Source: Vesta saturnalis
Lineage: Eukaryota > Arthropoda > Insecta > Coleoptera > Lampyridae
Direction of reading: 5' to 3'
Length of the DNA stretch: 64,000 bases
Assembly: GCA_036346205.1 (NCBI GenBank)
Contig: JARFJB010002037.1
Location: 1,367,001 to 1,431,000, forward strand
The notes below the pieces were generated by a model. The model ran no database searches, was not told the DNA's origin, and was given only the letters and a program-made list of their open reading frames with translations. Numbering within the stretch: position 1 is the stretch's first letter; each line of letters opens with the position of its first letter. A program made the position numbers and the translations under genes. This document shows positions 13,012 to 23,187 of the stretch, one piece after another.

Positions 13012-15600
13012 GCCCAGAAAGTAATAGGTTATGTAATACGAACGATACTATTATTACATTTAAGATTTTTTATAAACGAATACGTTCAAAAGTAAATATG
13101 TAGTTAATAAAATTAATAATAATTATGTTACCAACTGATGTTCATATTTAATAATTAAGCGCTAATTTCCTATGTCACTTACCCATCTATCTAAATTTGC
13201 GTAATTCTTACCTCATTCTTTTGTCACACTGAATTACAAAAATATGTACTACCTATCTATAGCATGCACCCATATGAGTTGCAGTGAAATACTAATAAGA
13301 ATATTTCTAACTCAAGAAAGATGAAAATATGTGTACAATTTAATTAGTGTTACTTTAATAAAAAAAATGTTTATATTTTTATAATTTTTACACGCATCTG
13401 GACCTTTTTCTAGCTAGTATAAATTGAATAAACTATACAATTGTTTATGTAAACTGTGTTATACCCTTTTACAAGCTTTGAATTTGTTCACCTTAAATAG
13501 TTCTTTTAAAGCAAGCTTTTAAAGTAACTGCAACTTAACGTACGACGCATGTTACACGGTTGTATCAACATCAGGCGTTTTACAGCCGATTTAAAGGATT
13601 TTATAAACGCGTGACCGCAATCGTAATTAAAAGTTAAAACGATTAGATGTCGTTCTTTTTCTCGAAATATAAATTTTAATTAAATTTTGAAACTTTTAAA
13701 TCAAGCAAATATATTAAAAATTTCTAACACCAATTTTAATGTGTCACTAACTCTGATTAAAGAATTCATTTTTCGAAGACCTTTTTATTTTAAACACTTT
13801 ATCTTAGAAGGATTTTTATTTCAATATTTCAAAATAGAAAAGTATATAATATTAAGAACTAGATAAATAGAGAAGTATGATGTAGGAAGAAAAAGGTGTC
13901 CATGGGAGTTGGTTAGTCATGATGTACTAACAACAAATGCACGTTTTAATGAAAAACGACTTACGTTCGTAATTAAACTTCCCTCTATTAGGCTAAAAAG
14001 TCGTGTATTTAAAAGCAGATTTTACAAGCTTTCCATAGCAATTGCAGCTATATTCCTTAGTAAATAAGGAAAAATGTTAGTAAATAGGTATTTGAATTGA
14101 TGTCGCCAAAATGTATAAAACATCAAAACGCAAAAAAACAGCCTGCTATAATAACGATTTTTTAGTAATGATTAATAACTAAATCTTTAATAGATTATTA
14201 AACCGTTTTGCAAATGACATTCCAAAACAGTCTCTAAGAACGAAAATTGACGATGAAAATATAATTAATTAAAAAATGTAATAAATATTTAATCACATCT
14301 TTATGGCTATGCCAGGTTGTGAGAGATTTTACATGAGCCATGTAAAAGCACTCGCAACTAAAATTCTAGACATATCAATTAGAGGTTTATATAAAAATTT
14401 TTGCTGCAATTTTGTTATAATACATTCAAAACGGGATGTTTAAATTTAAATTTAATTTTAATTCTTTGTAATGCTGCCTTGAATATACATATTTGTAGGC
14501 ATTAACTTTAACATCTAGAAAAGCACATAAGCAAACTTAGTCATACCAAAAGTTAAAATTAACATGTAACATTTTGCTGTTTTTAATTACAAGGTGCGAA
14601 AATCTATTTAATCGGAGATTTTCATCTTGTTGGTAATGATGTAATGTTAAACGAATGTTAAAAGTTGAATAGTTTAAAGGCGTGTTCAGCCTCTGAAGGA
14701 CTTCTTGGTTAACTATATTATCTCAATTTTTTTTGCGTCTTAATAGCAAAACTACGTTTTGTGGTTCCAATATATACCTTTCTACAAGAACGAGACAATC
14801 TACACACTCCGGAAACTGACGGTAGGTATGAAGAATTTTTAGGTGATCTTAAATTCCCTTCAATTTTTATTGTAGGGCTTATTACTATGATTTAATAATA
14901 AAAATATAATAGATTTCAATTCTATGCGTGTCAACTGGTTTAGCTCGATCCACGAAAGAAATAATCACACCATTTTCTTGATGTGGGTAATAATTTGATG
15001 GTTTAGAAAAATATCTGTTGGTGAGTGGAGACTTTCGATAAACGTTAAAAAATGAGGAAAAGTAAATTCGGTTTTAGAAATAGCTCAGATTATTTACCGT
15101 GGGTGAGGGGCGAGTACGATAAAAAGAGCTCGCTTATGTTGATAAAGAAATGTATTAACGTTTTAAATAAATTGAAACAATTCTTCATTAATTCATTAAT
15201 GAAAAGGCGCCTTTAAAAATAAAAAAAATGTACAAAAATGACAGTGAGAGAATAAATGAAATGAAGCACATATCACATACCGTAAAAACGCCTTGTACCT
15301 CAAATCGCAGTTATATCGATTTTCCAACTGAAGTTACCACTAATCTATAACCACTAACAGAGTATATACACAAACAGTTAAACCTTTACAAGAAGTTAAA
15401 TTCAATTGTTCAAGTTATACAAATATTATATACAACACACAAAACTAAATTTCAATAGTTATTGTACGATACAAAAAAAGCTTTATTTATTTAAGTACAC
15501 TTAGAATCTACAAACGTCCAAGGTTCAAGTTGGAAAGTAAACCAAACTTCAATCGTGATTCAAAAATAAAAGGATTTGTATCTAATTCACTCAAGTTGAT
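13012..15600. other. AT-rich intergenic DNA, no gene seen
   Basis: No recognisable coding segment, TIR pair or tandem repeat was found. Confidence 0.5.
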
Positions 15601-15627
15601 TTACACGGATATAAGACATTTATAAAA

Positions 15628-16597
15628 ATGGCTTCGTACACGATACAACAACGCGTTCAAATTGTTGAATTATTTTATGAAAATCAGCGTTCTGTGAAAA
15701 GTGTTTTTAGAAAATTACGTGAATTTTATGGTTTATATAATCGCCCATCTGAAAGCACTATTGGTCGAACTATTAAAAAATTTCAAGAGACCGGTTCGGT
15801 GGAAGATAAAAAAAGTGAAAAATACAGTCGTAGCGGTCGTTCACAAGAAAATATTGATTTTGTTCGTGAAAGTGTTGCTGAAGATCCTGAAATGTCCATT
15901 AGACGACGTTCACCACAAGTCGGACTTAGTGGATCAACAACATGGCGTATTTTACACAAGGATTTAGCTCTGGAGGCATATAAGGTTCAAATAACACAGG
16001 AACTAAAGCCATTAGATCATTTAAAACGTCGTTCATTTGTCAATTTCATCAATGAACAACCAGCTGATTTTTCTAAAAAAATCATGTTTTCCGATGAGCA
16101 CATTTTGAACTTGGTGGCTATGTTAATAAACAAAATTGTCGTATCTGGGGCGAGAAAAATCCACGAATTATTCACGAGAAACCTATGCATCCCAAACGAG
16201 TTACTGTTTGGTGTGCATTATGGTCAGGTGGTGTCGGATGATAACCGAATTTTTGTGGCCTCAATTAATGAAGATTGATCTAGAGGATATTTGGTTTCAA
16301 CAGGATGGCGCTACATCTCACTCTGCACAAGAAACAATTGATTTATTGAGAGAAAAATTTCCTGGACGTGTAATCTCAAGAAACGGTGATGTTAATTGGC
16401 CACCAAGATCATGTTATTTGACACCGTTAGACTATCTTCTTTGGGGTTATGTGAAAAGTCAGGTTTATAAAAATAATCCACAAAATTATTTTTCACATAT
16501 AAATGTCAGAACTGATACTTCAATTACCAATAAAAAGTTTTTGAAAATGAATGCAAATTATGTGTTTTATGTTCTTAAAAAAAACCGCGCAATTTGA
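15628..16597 (+). pseudogene. DUF4817-type mariner transposase, degenerate
   Basis: An ATG at 15,628 opens a long N-terminal region: helix-turn-helix with IVELFYENQRSVKSVFRKLR and SESTIGRTIKKFQETGSV, then the linker STTWRILHKDL and the first catalytic Asp (KKIMFSDEHILNL). The frame then shifts (~16,110-16,170). About 25 codons are deleted between VWCALWSGG-like and RMITEFLWPQL-like segments. The second Asp (EDIWFQQDGATSHSA) and the third region (PRSCYLTPLDYLLWGYVK) follow in another frame. The 3' end of this copy abuts the left flank of the Polinton region. Its own TIRs were not found. Confidence 0.8.
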
Positions 16598-16612
16598 AAC
16601 AGCCTTTTTTTA

Positions 16613-16700
16613 TAATACTGTAAGTTATTGGTCAAATACTCTACCTTTTGACGTACAACTGAATTTCATCCCCTTCTCAGGGGGTGGTCCAGGGGTTGTA
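16613..16700. mobile_element. Left TIR tip of the mariner element that hosts the Polinton
   Basis: This 88-bp stretch (TAATACTGTAAGTTATTGGTC...) is an inverted copy of 36,455-36,552, differing by an 11-bp indel and scattered substitutions. With the Polinton and one copy of its target duplication removed, it joins directly to 35,164 and forms a long TIR matching 36,225-36,552. TA dinucleotides border both outer ends (16,611-16,612; 36,553-36,554). Confidence 0.75.
16695..16700. repeat. Left 6-bp target-site duplication of the Polinton (GTTGTA)
   Basis: Identical to 35,158-35,163 directly outside the other end. Six bases is the duplication length characteristic of Polinton integrases. Confidence 0.9.
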
Positions 16701-17436
16701 AGTAGGTAAGATTGGAGACTTCTGGAACACCGCCACATTTTCAAGGCCCCACATTTCCAAGGTTGCCACAAAAACCGGTTTCCCACCGTACCAAGGTCAA
16801 AAAAGCGCAATGTGTGACCTAATTACATATCATTACCACAAACCCACGGTCACAAACCCCGATTTCCTGTTCCACAACTACAAGGCTATCCAACCACGCT
16901 TTCCTGTTCCACTATTACAAGGCCACCCGACCGCGCTTGCCTGTTCCACTATTACAAGGCCATCCGTGCGACAAAACCACGCTTTCCTGTTTCACAATTA
17001 CAAGGCCATCCGACCACGCTTTCCTGTTCCACTATTACAAGGCCATACGTGCGACCTATTCATGTTCCACAATAACATCCGTGTGACCTGGTTGCGCCCA
17101 CTTGTATGTTTTTGCCCACTTGTATGTTTTTGCCCACTTGTTTTTTTTGTATGAATTTTTGCTCACCCACAAAATAAAAGAAAACGATATGTTAATATAT
17201 TTAATTGATGTATTACTCAGATATATGATTTTCTTTAGGAATAAAACATTTTGATTTAGTACAAGTGCAGAAGGTCCTCTCCACTTCCGTTTCAGTACAT
17301 CTGCGCGGACGTGGTGCGAGGAGCTGAGCATACGTGCAATGTGGTGCCCATCGTAGATGTTCCTGTAACGGATTGACATCTGGCTGCCATCGGTTTATTC
17401 TAACCTCACACATGAAACATTCAACCGTATCGTCTG
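16701..17436 (+). repeat. Left terminal inverted repeat of the Polinton
   Basis: Inverted relative to 34,450-35,157, starting with a nearly identical terminal ~130 bp. The repeat includes a tandem-repeat zone and extends into the BIR gene. Differences from the right TIR include substitutions, an 18-bp deletion in the right copy's BIR coding region and different tandem copy number, so the two ends have diverged. Confidence 0.9.
16855..17060. repeat. Tandem repeats in the left TIR (CCTGTTCCACTATTACAAGG units)
   Basis: About five copies of a ~40-55 bp unit containing CCTGTTCCACTATTACAAGG and CCATCCGACCACGC. The right TIR carries about three copies on the opposite strand (34,850-35,000). Related CCTTG...GTGGAAC motifs recur at 18,290-18,460. 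These may be binding sites used in replication or integration; that is inference. Confidence 0.8.
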
Positions 17437-17566
17437 AAGATGTGGAAATGAATCCTGCTGCAGCAAGCGATGAGGGTGAGTGAACTCCAGACCATGTTCG
17501 ATACGTTAGTAAGCGTTTATCGAAACAGTTGTAATACTGAGGATAATAAAAGTTTGGGTCACACAT
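17213..17566 (-). CDS. Single-BIR IAP-like protein
   Basis: Predicted 117-aa protein beginning MCDPNFYYPQYYNC at the ATG at 17,566. That ATG is preferred to an upstream in-frame start because TATA-like and TCAGT elements lie just before it. It contains one BIR zinc fold: RLLTYRTWSG, LAAAGF, then the exact Cys-x2-Cys-x16-His-x6-Cys pattern (CFMC...EHLRWAPHC). There is no RING finger and no second BIR, so it is shorter than cellular IAPs. Family knowledge suggests binding of caspases or IAP antagonists and blocking of apoptosis, as viral IAPs do; that role is inferred. The 3' ~220 bp lie in the TIR, so a damaged second copy occurs at 34,450-34,623. The gene reads leftward, towards the element end. 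Confidence 0.85.
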   Translation of the reverse strand: MCDPNFYYPQYYNCFDKRLLTYRTWSGVHSPSSLAAAGFISTSSDDTVECFMCEVRINRWQPDVNPLQEHLRWAPHCTYAQLLAPRPRRCTETEVERTFCTCTKSKCFIPKENHISE

Positions 17567-17776
17567 GTTAACATCAGCGAAAACAGTATGATACTGACAG
17601 TAAATAATGTATTCTATACAATATATACAACATATATACAACAGATATACAATATGTACAATATGTACAATAAATAAAAATAGATACAGTAAAAAAGACT
17701 ACTCGGCTACGTAGCACACCTCATCACACAGTATACATGAGTCATCATCGTACACATCGTATAACTGTGAGAGGCG

Positions 17777-18211
17777 CTACGACGAGCACCAATAATATTC
17801 GTACGACAGGTGGTGCCGCGCAGTCCAGCGCTCCATATGCATATGATGGTCCACTATGCGGTAATCTCCTGGTTTCAATCGGGCGAAACAGCAATGACAC
17901 AAATTCATGAAGTCCACCAGATGGTATCGAACATATATTGATACAATGTGGGCATATGCTGTTACACGGCTTGCCGCAAAGTGCTCGCGTATTACCTTGC
18001 TCATTTCGGTATACCACGCTGAATTCCACTGAACCAGTTCATAATTATTTCGTAGCACTTTGGTTATGGAAGCCGGTAGTATTCCTTCCTTTTCAAAATT
18101 TACCCAGTTCGGAATTAATTGACATGTCCGTCGGGTACTAAGTTGAAATAGGGTTTGTGGTTGGTACACTGCAGGAGTCTTCCAATCGTCTTGCACTGGA
18201 GTAACTGACAT
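17777..18211 (-). CDS. Unknown 144-aa protein with SOCS-box-like segment
   Basis: Uninterrupted frame starting MSVTPVQDDWKTPAV. Residues ~18-55 (PQTLFQLSTRRTCQL, then ILPASITKVLRNN) resemble a SOCS box: a BC-box-like TLxxLSxR stretch, then after ~18 residues an LP followed by a hydrophobic helix. The C-terminal half has clustered Cys/His (NLCHCCFARL, VDHHMHMERW) that could bind metal. A TATA-like TATACTTAAAG lies about 45 bp upstream of the start. It is co-directional with the BIR gene at the element's left end, where accessory genes are usual. If the SOCS-like reading is right it could recruit a cullin ubiquitin ligase; this is weakly supported, and SOCS boxes are normally C-terminal. Confidence 0.55.
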   Translation of the reverse strand: MSVTPVQDDWKTPAVYQPQTLFQLSTRRTCQLIPNWVNFEKEGILPASITKVLRNNYELVQWNSAWYTEMSKVIREHFAASRVTAYAHIVSIYVRYHLVDFMNLCHCCFARLKPGDYRIVDHHMHMERWTARHHLSYEYYWCSS

Positions 18212-18483
18212 AGTGAAGATCGGTAACTATGGTATATGTAAAAACCCCTCCCTTTAAGTATACGAATAATACAGAGTGGGGTATGTAACCTTGTGTGGTG
18301 ACCTTGCTGTGGCAAAGTGGAATAACCTTGGGAATAAGTATGCCTAGAAATCCTTGAAGTAGTGGAACGAAAAGAAAACCTTGAAAAGGTGTAACCGACA
18401 AGACCGCTAAAGCAATGTGTGGTATAATCGTGAAGGTCACGTAAGTAGCCTTGAGGAGGGTACATAGTGGGGAGAGTGTCATA

Positions 18484-18515
18484 TATAAAAGAGAGGGAAT
18501 GTATGTAAAGTCAGT
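18484..18515 (+). promoter_or_regulatory. TATA plus TCAGT initiator for the 18,526 gene
   Basis: TATAAAA at 18,484-18,490 and TCAGT at 18,511-18,515 place the initiator A 29 bp downstream of the TATA start, the spacing of arthropod RNA polymerase II core promoters. The ATG follows 13 bp later. Confidence 0.65.
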
Positions 18516-18525
18516 ATCGTATATA

Positions 18526-19175
18526 ATGGATAACATCGTACGTCAAGCCATAGAAAAGGCGAAGATTCTCGGTGCTATAAGTTCAAGTAAATATTGCGAT
18601 ATTTTGCTTAATAATGTGCATTATTTCTTAAATAAAAGTAAAACAAAGTTTGTTAGTGTCGGTCTATCACCCAAATTTGGATTTGAGCCAGTCGTAAAAC
18701 TAGGTGGAACGAAGAGTGGTGGAGTGGTGTTTGACAAGCAGGAATGGCGTATACTTATGGATAATCAAGGGGTGATTACTAATTATTTCTACAGTCCTGA
18801 AGGAACATGGCTACCTACCAAACTGGGATCGAAGACTGTCTCGTACGAAAATATTAACAAGAAAAAATTATACGCCTCTGTGATAGTGACGAAATTGATG
18901 TCTATTTAGGATGGGAGTCTATAGAACAGTTATGGAAGCTTTTGAAGATATATATTACCGATTGGAGTTGGCAGATACTGTGAACTTTCCAGAGTTTTAT
19001 AAAACCTAATACAGTCGACAGCGACAATTCCTGAATGTAACATTCACCAAGTTATAGGTCCATTGCGTGATGTATTTGAGGTCAACATAGCCTGCCTTCT
19101 GGAAATGGAAGTATTTGCCAAGGAGAAACTATATATGGATATGGATCTTGCCAATCCTATAACTCAAAGGGGGTA
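18526..19175 (+). pseudogene. Unknown Polinton left-end protein, frameshifted
   Basis: The ATG at 18,526 follows a clear core promoter. The first 127 codons are open (to 18,909): an N-terminal helix (MDNIVRQAIEKAKILG), then an apparent beta-rich region with FVSVGLSPKFGFEPVVKLGG and a helix VVFDKQEWRILMDNQGVI. The alternation of strands followed by an amphipathic EW-containing helix faintly recalls PC4/SUB1-type single-stranded-DNA-binding domains; I do not assert this. After the stop, coding similarity to copy A (1-300) continues in another frame (LGWESIEQLWKLL) and is interrupted again near 18,985. Both copies share this gene, so it belongs to the element, but the function is unknown. Confidence 0.6.
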
Positions 19176-19207
19176 ACGCGCTTGTAGTCAATAGTGGATA
19201 GTATTAG

Positions 19208-19583
19208 ATGTTAGTCAATATGTGGATGTGTTATAGTGCGGAGTCGTGGCCTAAAGCTGTAGATTGTGTTAGTGCAGTCCAAAGACTAATATGCCAGTTA
19301 CAATCATTAGAATTCGATGCTGATCATGAAAAAGTGTATGGAATGGGTAGATTTAGTGATGACTATTTAAATAATCTAGTTAATAAGTATGGGGAGGAAT
19401 ACGCCTTTGTGAAAATACTTAACATCGCATGTAGGTGATATAGAGTGTATTTGTTGTATAAAGCGATTAATAGAAGACCTTAAAGAAATATCATTGGAGC
19501 AATTTATACACGAAATAGAAAGATATTTACCGAATTTTGAGTCATCAGATGACGACTCACCCAGTGAAGAAGGTGCGCATTAA
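19208..19583 (+). pseudogene. Unknown small Polinton protein, probably frameshifted
   Basis: The ATG at 19,208 opens 76 codons (MLVNMWMCYSAESW ... FSDDYLNNLVNKYG). Copy A conservation continues beyond the stop in another frame, through a Cys-rich stretch (ECICCIKRL) to an acidic tail (ESSDDDSPSEEGAH) ending at the TAA at 19,581-19,583. That stop overlaps an ATG (TAATG) of the next ORF. No known domain is recognised. Confidence 0.5.
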
Positions 19584-19781
19584 TGAGTCCAAAACGTAGT
19601 TCACTACATAGTAGTATGGGAGTTGGCTTACAGGCATGCGCGAAAAGGAGAATGGGAACAATTAGCTAGAGATTCTGCACGATTTAAAAAGAATAGGCGA
19701 CTGTGATAATATAATTTCACCAATTCTCGAAAAACAGCATCGTGAGTGTGTGTTTGTCAGACGCTTTAGTAGTATGTAGTG
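19583..19781 (+). pseudogene. Unknown small Polinton ORF (third in the left-end block)
   Basis: Similar to 598-776 of copy A (RKGEWEQLARDSARF and EKQHRECVFVRRFSS-like segments), with frame breaks in this copy. It may start at the ATG overlapping the preceding stop. It is charged and probably helical. It ends just before an A-rich spacer that separates it from the convergent integrase gene. Confidence 0.45.
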
Positions 19782-19879
19782 ATGTATATGTATAGGATAG
19801 TAGTAATAAAAAAAGTAAAAAAAGATCTGTTTATTGCATATTAATATTACAGTATATATAATTAAGGTTAATTAGCGTA

Positions 19880-20802
19880 TTACACAATGTCTTTGGTAGA
19901 AATCCATGAGTTGTGAGAAGTATCAAAACCCAACCACTTAACGAGAGCTTTATTCCCTTGACGTCGGATGACACGTTCAACTAGATGAATGTCTGGATGT
20001 TTAACACTTTGTAGTTCGGGCTCATAGAACCGACCTTGAATCTCTTCATCTCGACTATCACGTAATGTGTAGGTGAGTGGGCTTGAACGTTTAACTGTTG
20101 ATATTCGAAAGACTTCGTAACTCCAATTAGGTGTGTACCCCTTAGAGAATATACTCCTATGTTTGCTAATGCGTACGTGTTCCCCCACTTTAAATTTAGG
20201 TGTTTTACGGTCAAGAACTTTCTGACATTTTAAATGTTGCAAAATATCTGCAGCATTCTTTTCCGTTACATCTACCGGTTTGTATCCAGTTGTTCTATGC
20301 TTTCTTGAATTATAATCGGTAACAATTTGAGGCAAGATTGATAGCCACTTATATGATCCTTGCATGCTGAATGTTTTCCACATTATTGCTTTAAGGGTAC
20401 GATTGACACGTTCGACTATGCTACTTTTCAAGGTGGAATAACTACTGTAATGATTGATATTGAATTTTTTCATTACTTTTTTAAATTCTGCATTATAAAA
20501 CTCCGTTCCCATATCAGTTTGTATATGCGTAGGCATCTTTTGCAATCCAGATAGCAGTTTATCCATTACCTCCGCAACTAGTTTACCATTCTTGCGTTTG
20601 ATGGGAAAGCCCAGACATATTTAGAGAAGGCATTAATTATTACTAAAATATATCGAAATCCTTTATTCACATGAGCATAAGGTATCATTTCCACTAAATC
20701 AGCTTGAAAGAGATCATTTAAACCTTTTAGTACTACACAACGTCGCGGAAAATTTCTTCTTGCAGGTTTGTGCAGTTCTTCAACAACATCGGCTTTACTC
20801 AT
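19880..20802 (-). pseudogene. Polinton integrase with chromodomain (copy B), one frameshift
   Basis: Retroviral-type integrase that inserts the element. ORF 20,802-20,578 starts MSKADVVEELHKPARRNF and holds the first catalytic Asp (LFQADLVEM, residue 35). ORF 20,566-19,880 holds the second Asp (THIQTDMGTEFYN) and the Glu (SSIVERVNRT) 34 residues later, then an SH3-like DNA-binding domain (KFKVGEHVRISKHRS ... YTLRDSRDEEIQGRF) and a C-terminal chromodomain (VERVIRRQGNKALVKWLGF ... SWISTKDIV). The only break is a small indel near 20,575-20,610, where copy A is intact. The start codon overlaps the end of the upstream gene by 8 bp. Chromodomain integrases are typical of Polintons and may steer insertion to chromatin. 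Confidence 0.9.
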
Positions 20803-21205
20803 TTTTTACTTTGGATTGTAGTACAATCTCTAGGATGAATAATTGTTCTTTGTCGAAATTGATATCTTTTGGAATTATAGGTTGAATCACACCTTGCTTA
20901 CGAATAGTTTTATTGTTTAGAAACAGCGGTGCCGTATATACTACAGTATCCACTCGAAGATGAATATCTCGAGGTGACCACTTACAGTACAATATTTTTC
21001 CCTCTGTAGGAAATAAATATCTACCATTCATACCCAATGGAATATCTACTGTTGTCTGTTGCAAGACACCTTGCAAGGTAAAATAAGTTTCGTAATATAA
21101 ATCACTTTGCTTCGTAGCATCACTGCGATGATCAGTAATATGTTTTCCAAATTTATCAACTGTCATTTGATGATGAAGATGACCGCCAAATTTTTCTATT
21201 GGCAT
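20795..21205 (-). CDS. Unknown Polinton protein upstream of integrase
   Basis: Intact 136-codon frame from the ATG at 21,205 (MPIEKFGGHLHHQMTV). It is predicted beta-rich with a central YFTLQGVLQ ... IPLGMNGRYLFPTEGKI segment and no membrane segment. Open in-frame sequence continues ~50 codons upstream with many Thr, so the true start could be further 5'. It overlaps the integrase start, suggesting a shared leftward transcript. It is absent from the visible part of copy A. I do not recognise a named family; a structural or DNA-binding role would be a guess. Confidence 0.55.
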   Translation of the reverse strand: MPIEKFGGHLHHQMTVDKFGKHITDHRSDATKQSDLYYETYFTLQGVLQQTTVDIPLGMNGRYLFPTEGKILYCKWSPRDIHLRVDTVVYTAPLFLNNKTIRKQGVIQPIIPKDINFDKEQLFILEIVLQSKVKNE

Positions 21206-21292
21206 CACTGGTGGACGTATAGTAGTATCTGTAGTGATAGTCGTAGTAACAATGAAAGGAAATGACTATAGTGGTAGATTTATAACAAGTTG

Positions 21293-22358
21293 TTACTTTA
21301 TTACTTTTGCGTTACGTAGTTCATCAATTATATATATTATTTCGTTATGATTGCTAGTATTTCCTGCCGACATTGATCCTAATAATTCCCTTAACCAATC
21401 GACTAACTTATTCGGATTATTCCACGGTACAAATTCAATAGCTTTGTTATTGTATCGCAATAGTTGCATGCCACCACCTCTTTTGGAGATAGAAGTTGTT
21501 CGAGATCTTGTGGCTGGAGGTGCAATAGACGATGTGGCAGAACGTTTTCTAGGCTGAAGTAATGGTTTAATGATTTCAAGGTACTTCTTACTATTAGTTC
21601 CTCGGATTTGATCATCAGGGTTATAATTACGTCGGGCAGCATGCGTACGACGCAAAATGTCATTGTAGTACTGTGGATCCCTCTTTTTGTATCCCGAGGA
21701 ACTTTTTTAAAAAGTAGTTCATATAATCCCGGTGTTCCTCATAATCTAGGGATGATCCATCAGGAAGAGCGATTCGCAAATTTTCTCCAACAAAATCTAG
21801 TTCAGCATCGCCTATAAAAAATTTCTCTTCTTCAGGAATAAAATGCACACCGTACGTTAAGTCATATTCATCTTCGGTATCTCTAAAGATACCTTCGACG
21901 TAGTATTTCGCTAATCCTTGGTATTGATTAAGATACTCTTCAAAGGCGGGTTGAGATCCAGCAGCTAGTAGTTCCGATTTCAATTGTTGTAAAGTAGGAA
22001 TTTCCACCTCGTCGTCATGTGTGTCATCAGCAATTACAGATTCCTGTACAGGTGTGGGAATGGTGTCAGGAACAATAGTACGCGGCTCCTTACGTATTCT
22101 AGAGGATTTCGGTGTATAATGTAAAAATACTTCATTTTCATGTGCAATGGACTCCTTTTTCCGACTTCTGGCGTAAGGGGTTCAGCTTTGATGAGAGAAC
22201 CATCATTTTAGTGATTAATTGTTTTAATGGTTGTGTGATAGGTTTAAAGTGTGGCTCCATTGCACCTTCTGTAAGTGCAGTATCTTTTTTCAAACTAGCA
22301 TATTTCTGTTTCCACTCTTGCGAGCACGCAAAATGTCTTGTACTAAGCACTCTTCCAT
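21293..22358 (-). pseudogene. Conserved Polinton-type protein of unknown function, frameshifted
   Basis: Three adjoining leftward segments form one gene. 22,358-22,138 is basic and helical (KQKYASLKKDTAL ... FKPITQPLKQLI). 22,137-21,660 has a Pro/Thr/acidic linker, then YGVHFIPEEEKFFIGDAELDF. 21,655-21,293 has RRTHAARRNYNPDDQIRG, a basic/Ser-rich linker, RGGGMQLLRYN and LRELLGSMSAGNTSNHNEI. From memory this order matches an uncharacterised protein common in animal Polintons (basic helix, a 'YGIR...LGDSEI'-like module, a C-terminal 'LLAS..AGNTG..NE...I.DEL' module). The frames change near 22,137 and 21,658. It lies between ATPase and integrase. Confidence 0.65.
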
Positions 22359-22391
22359 TATGACTGTAAGTTGACAGTCCTACTAGATTAT

Positions 22392-23086
22392 TTATAATGC
22401 AATGAAACAGTCAAATATCTCACGGTAACGACCGTTATTAACATCACTTTCTTTATCAATCACAATAAATCCGAATTTATCATGCCAGCAACAGCAACAC
22501 AAGTCTTAGATCTGTCAAATGACATCAACATTAACGTGATCATCATACACATGCTTGAGATTAGTGTGATCTTGTTGAAAAAGGACAAGTAAATTCGAAT
22601 TATCACGTGTAAGCTGTCTTGGAATTGAAGAATACGTTTGGCACAGATAGAAACAATCATTATTTCGATGTCTGCCAAAACAAAATGATCTCTAATTTCA
22701 TTTTGTTTATGACATGCTACATCATCAAAAATCATTATTGAATTTTTACGGGACTCACTAGGAGGTATAACATCACTATTATCACTGTATTCGAAATACC
22801 TAATTTCCTTTATGGGTGCCAGTAACTCCCGCAGGTACTGGTATTTAGGTTGATATAGAGATTTGCAATATATATAGACATTTTCAAAACGTAAACCATT
22901 TGGATGTTCTAATAAGCTAATCATAACATTGGTTTTTCCACAGCCGGATGGTCCGACGATTATACCTCGTTTACATCCCCCTTTTAGTAAACCGCGGTGT
23001 TTAGAGTACTGCTCCTTGTTAGGAGTAATGTCGTAATTTTTGATAGTTAATTCTGTATCTTGCGGAATGAACCGGATGTCACCCAT
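22392..23086 (-). pseudogene. FtsK/HerA (A32)-type packaging ATPase, frameshifted
   Basis: Genome-packaging ATPase that translocates DNA into the capsid. The ATG at 23,086 starts MGDIRFIPQDTELTIKNYDI. Walker A is GPSGCGKT (residues ~44-51) and Walker B is SIMIFDDV (~116-123). After RDHF the annotated frame leaves the family, and the conserved C-terminal part (motifs after the sensor region) continues in another frame to a TAA at 22,392-22,394. At least two small indels lie between ~22,680 and 22,490. The length over both parts (~230 codons) is normal for Polinton ATPases. It is divergently transcribed from the PLA2/pVI gene across a 101-bp spacer. Confidence 0.85.
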
Positions 23087-23187
23087 TATGGTACTAAACC
23101 ACGACTTTTATGACGCTTCTATATATATATATATATAGACACCACGTGCAGAAAGTAATTTAGTAGTGAAGTGACAGTCAGTGTGGT
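23087..23187. promoter_or_regulatory. Divergent promoter between ATPase and PLA2/pVI genes
   Basis: A 20-bp alternating TA tract (23,119-23,138) sits near the middle, usable as a TATA element on either strand. On the plus strand TCAGT lies at 23,178-23,182, 5 bp before the PLA2 ATG. The TATA-initiator distance (~42 bp) is longer than ideal, so the exact start site is uncertain. Confidence 0.5.
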
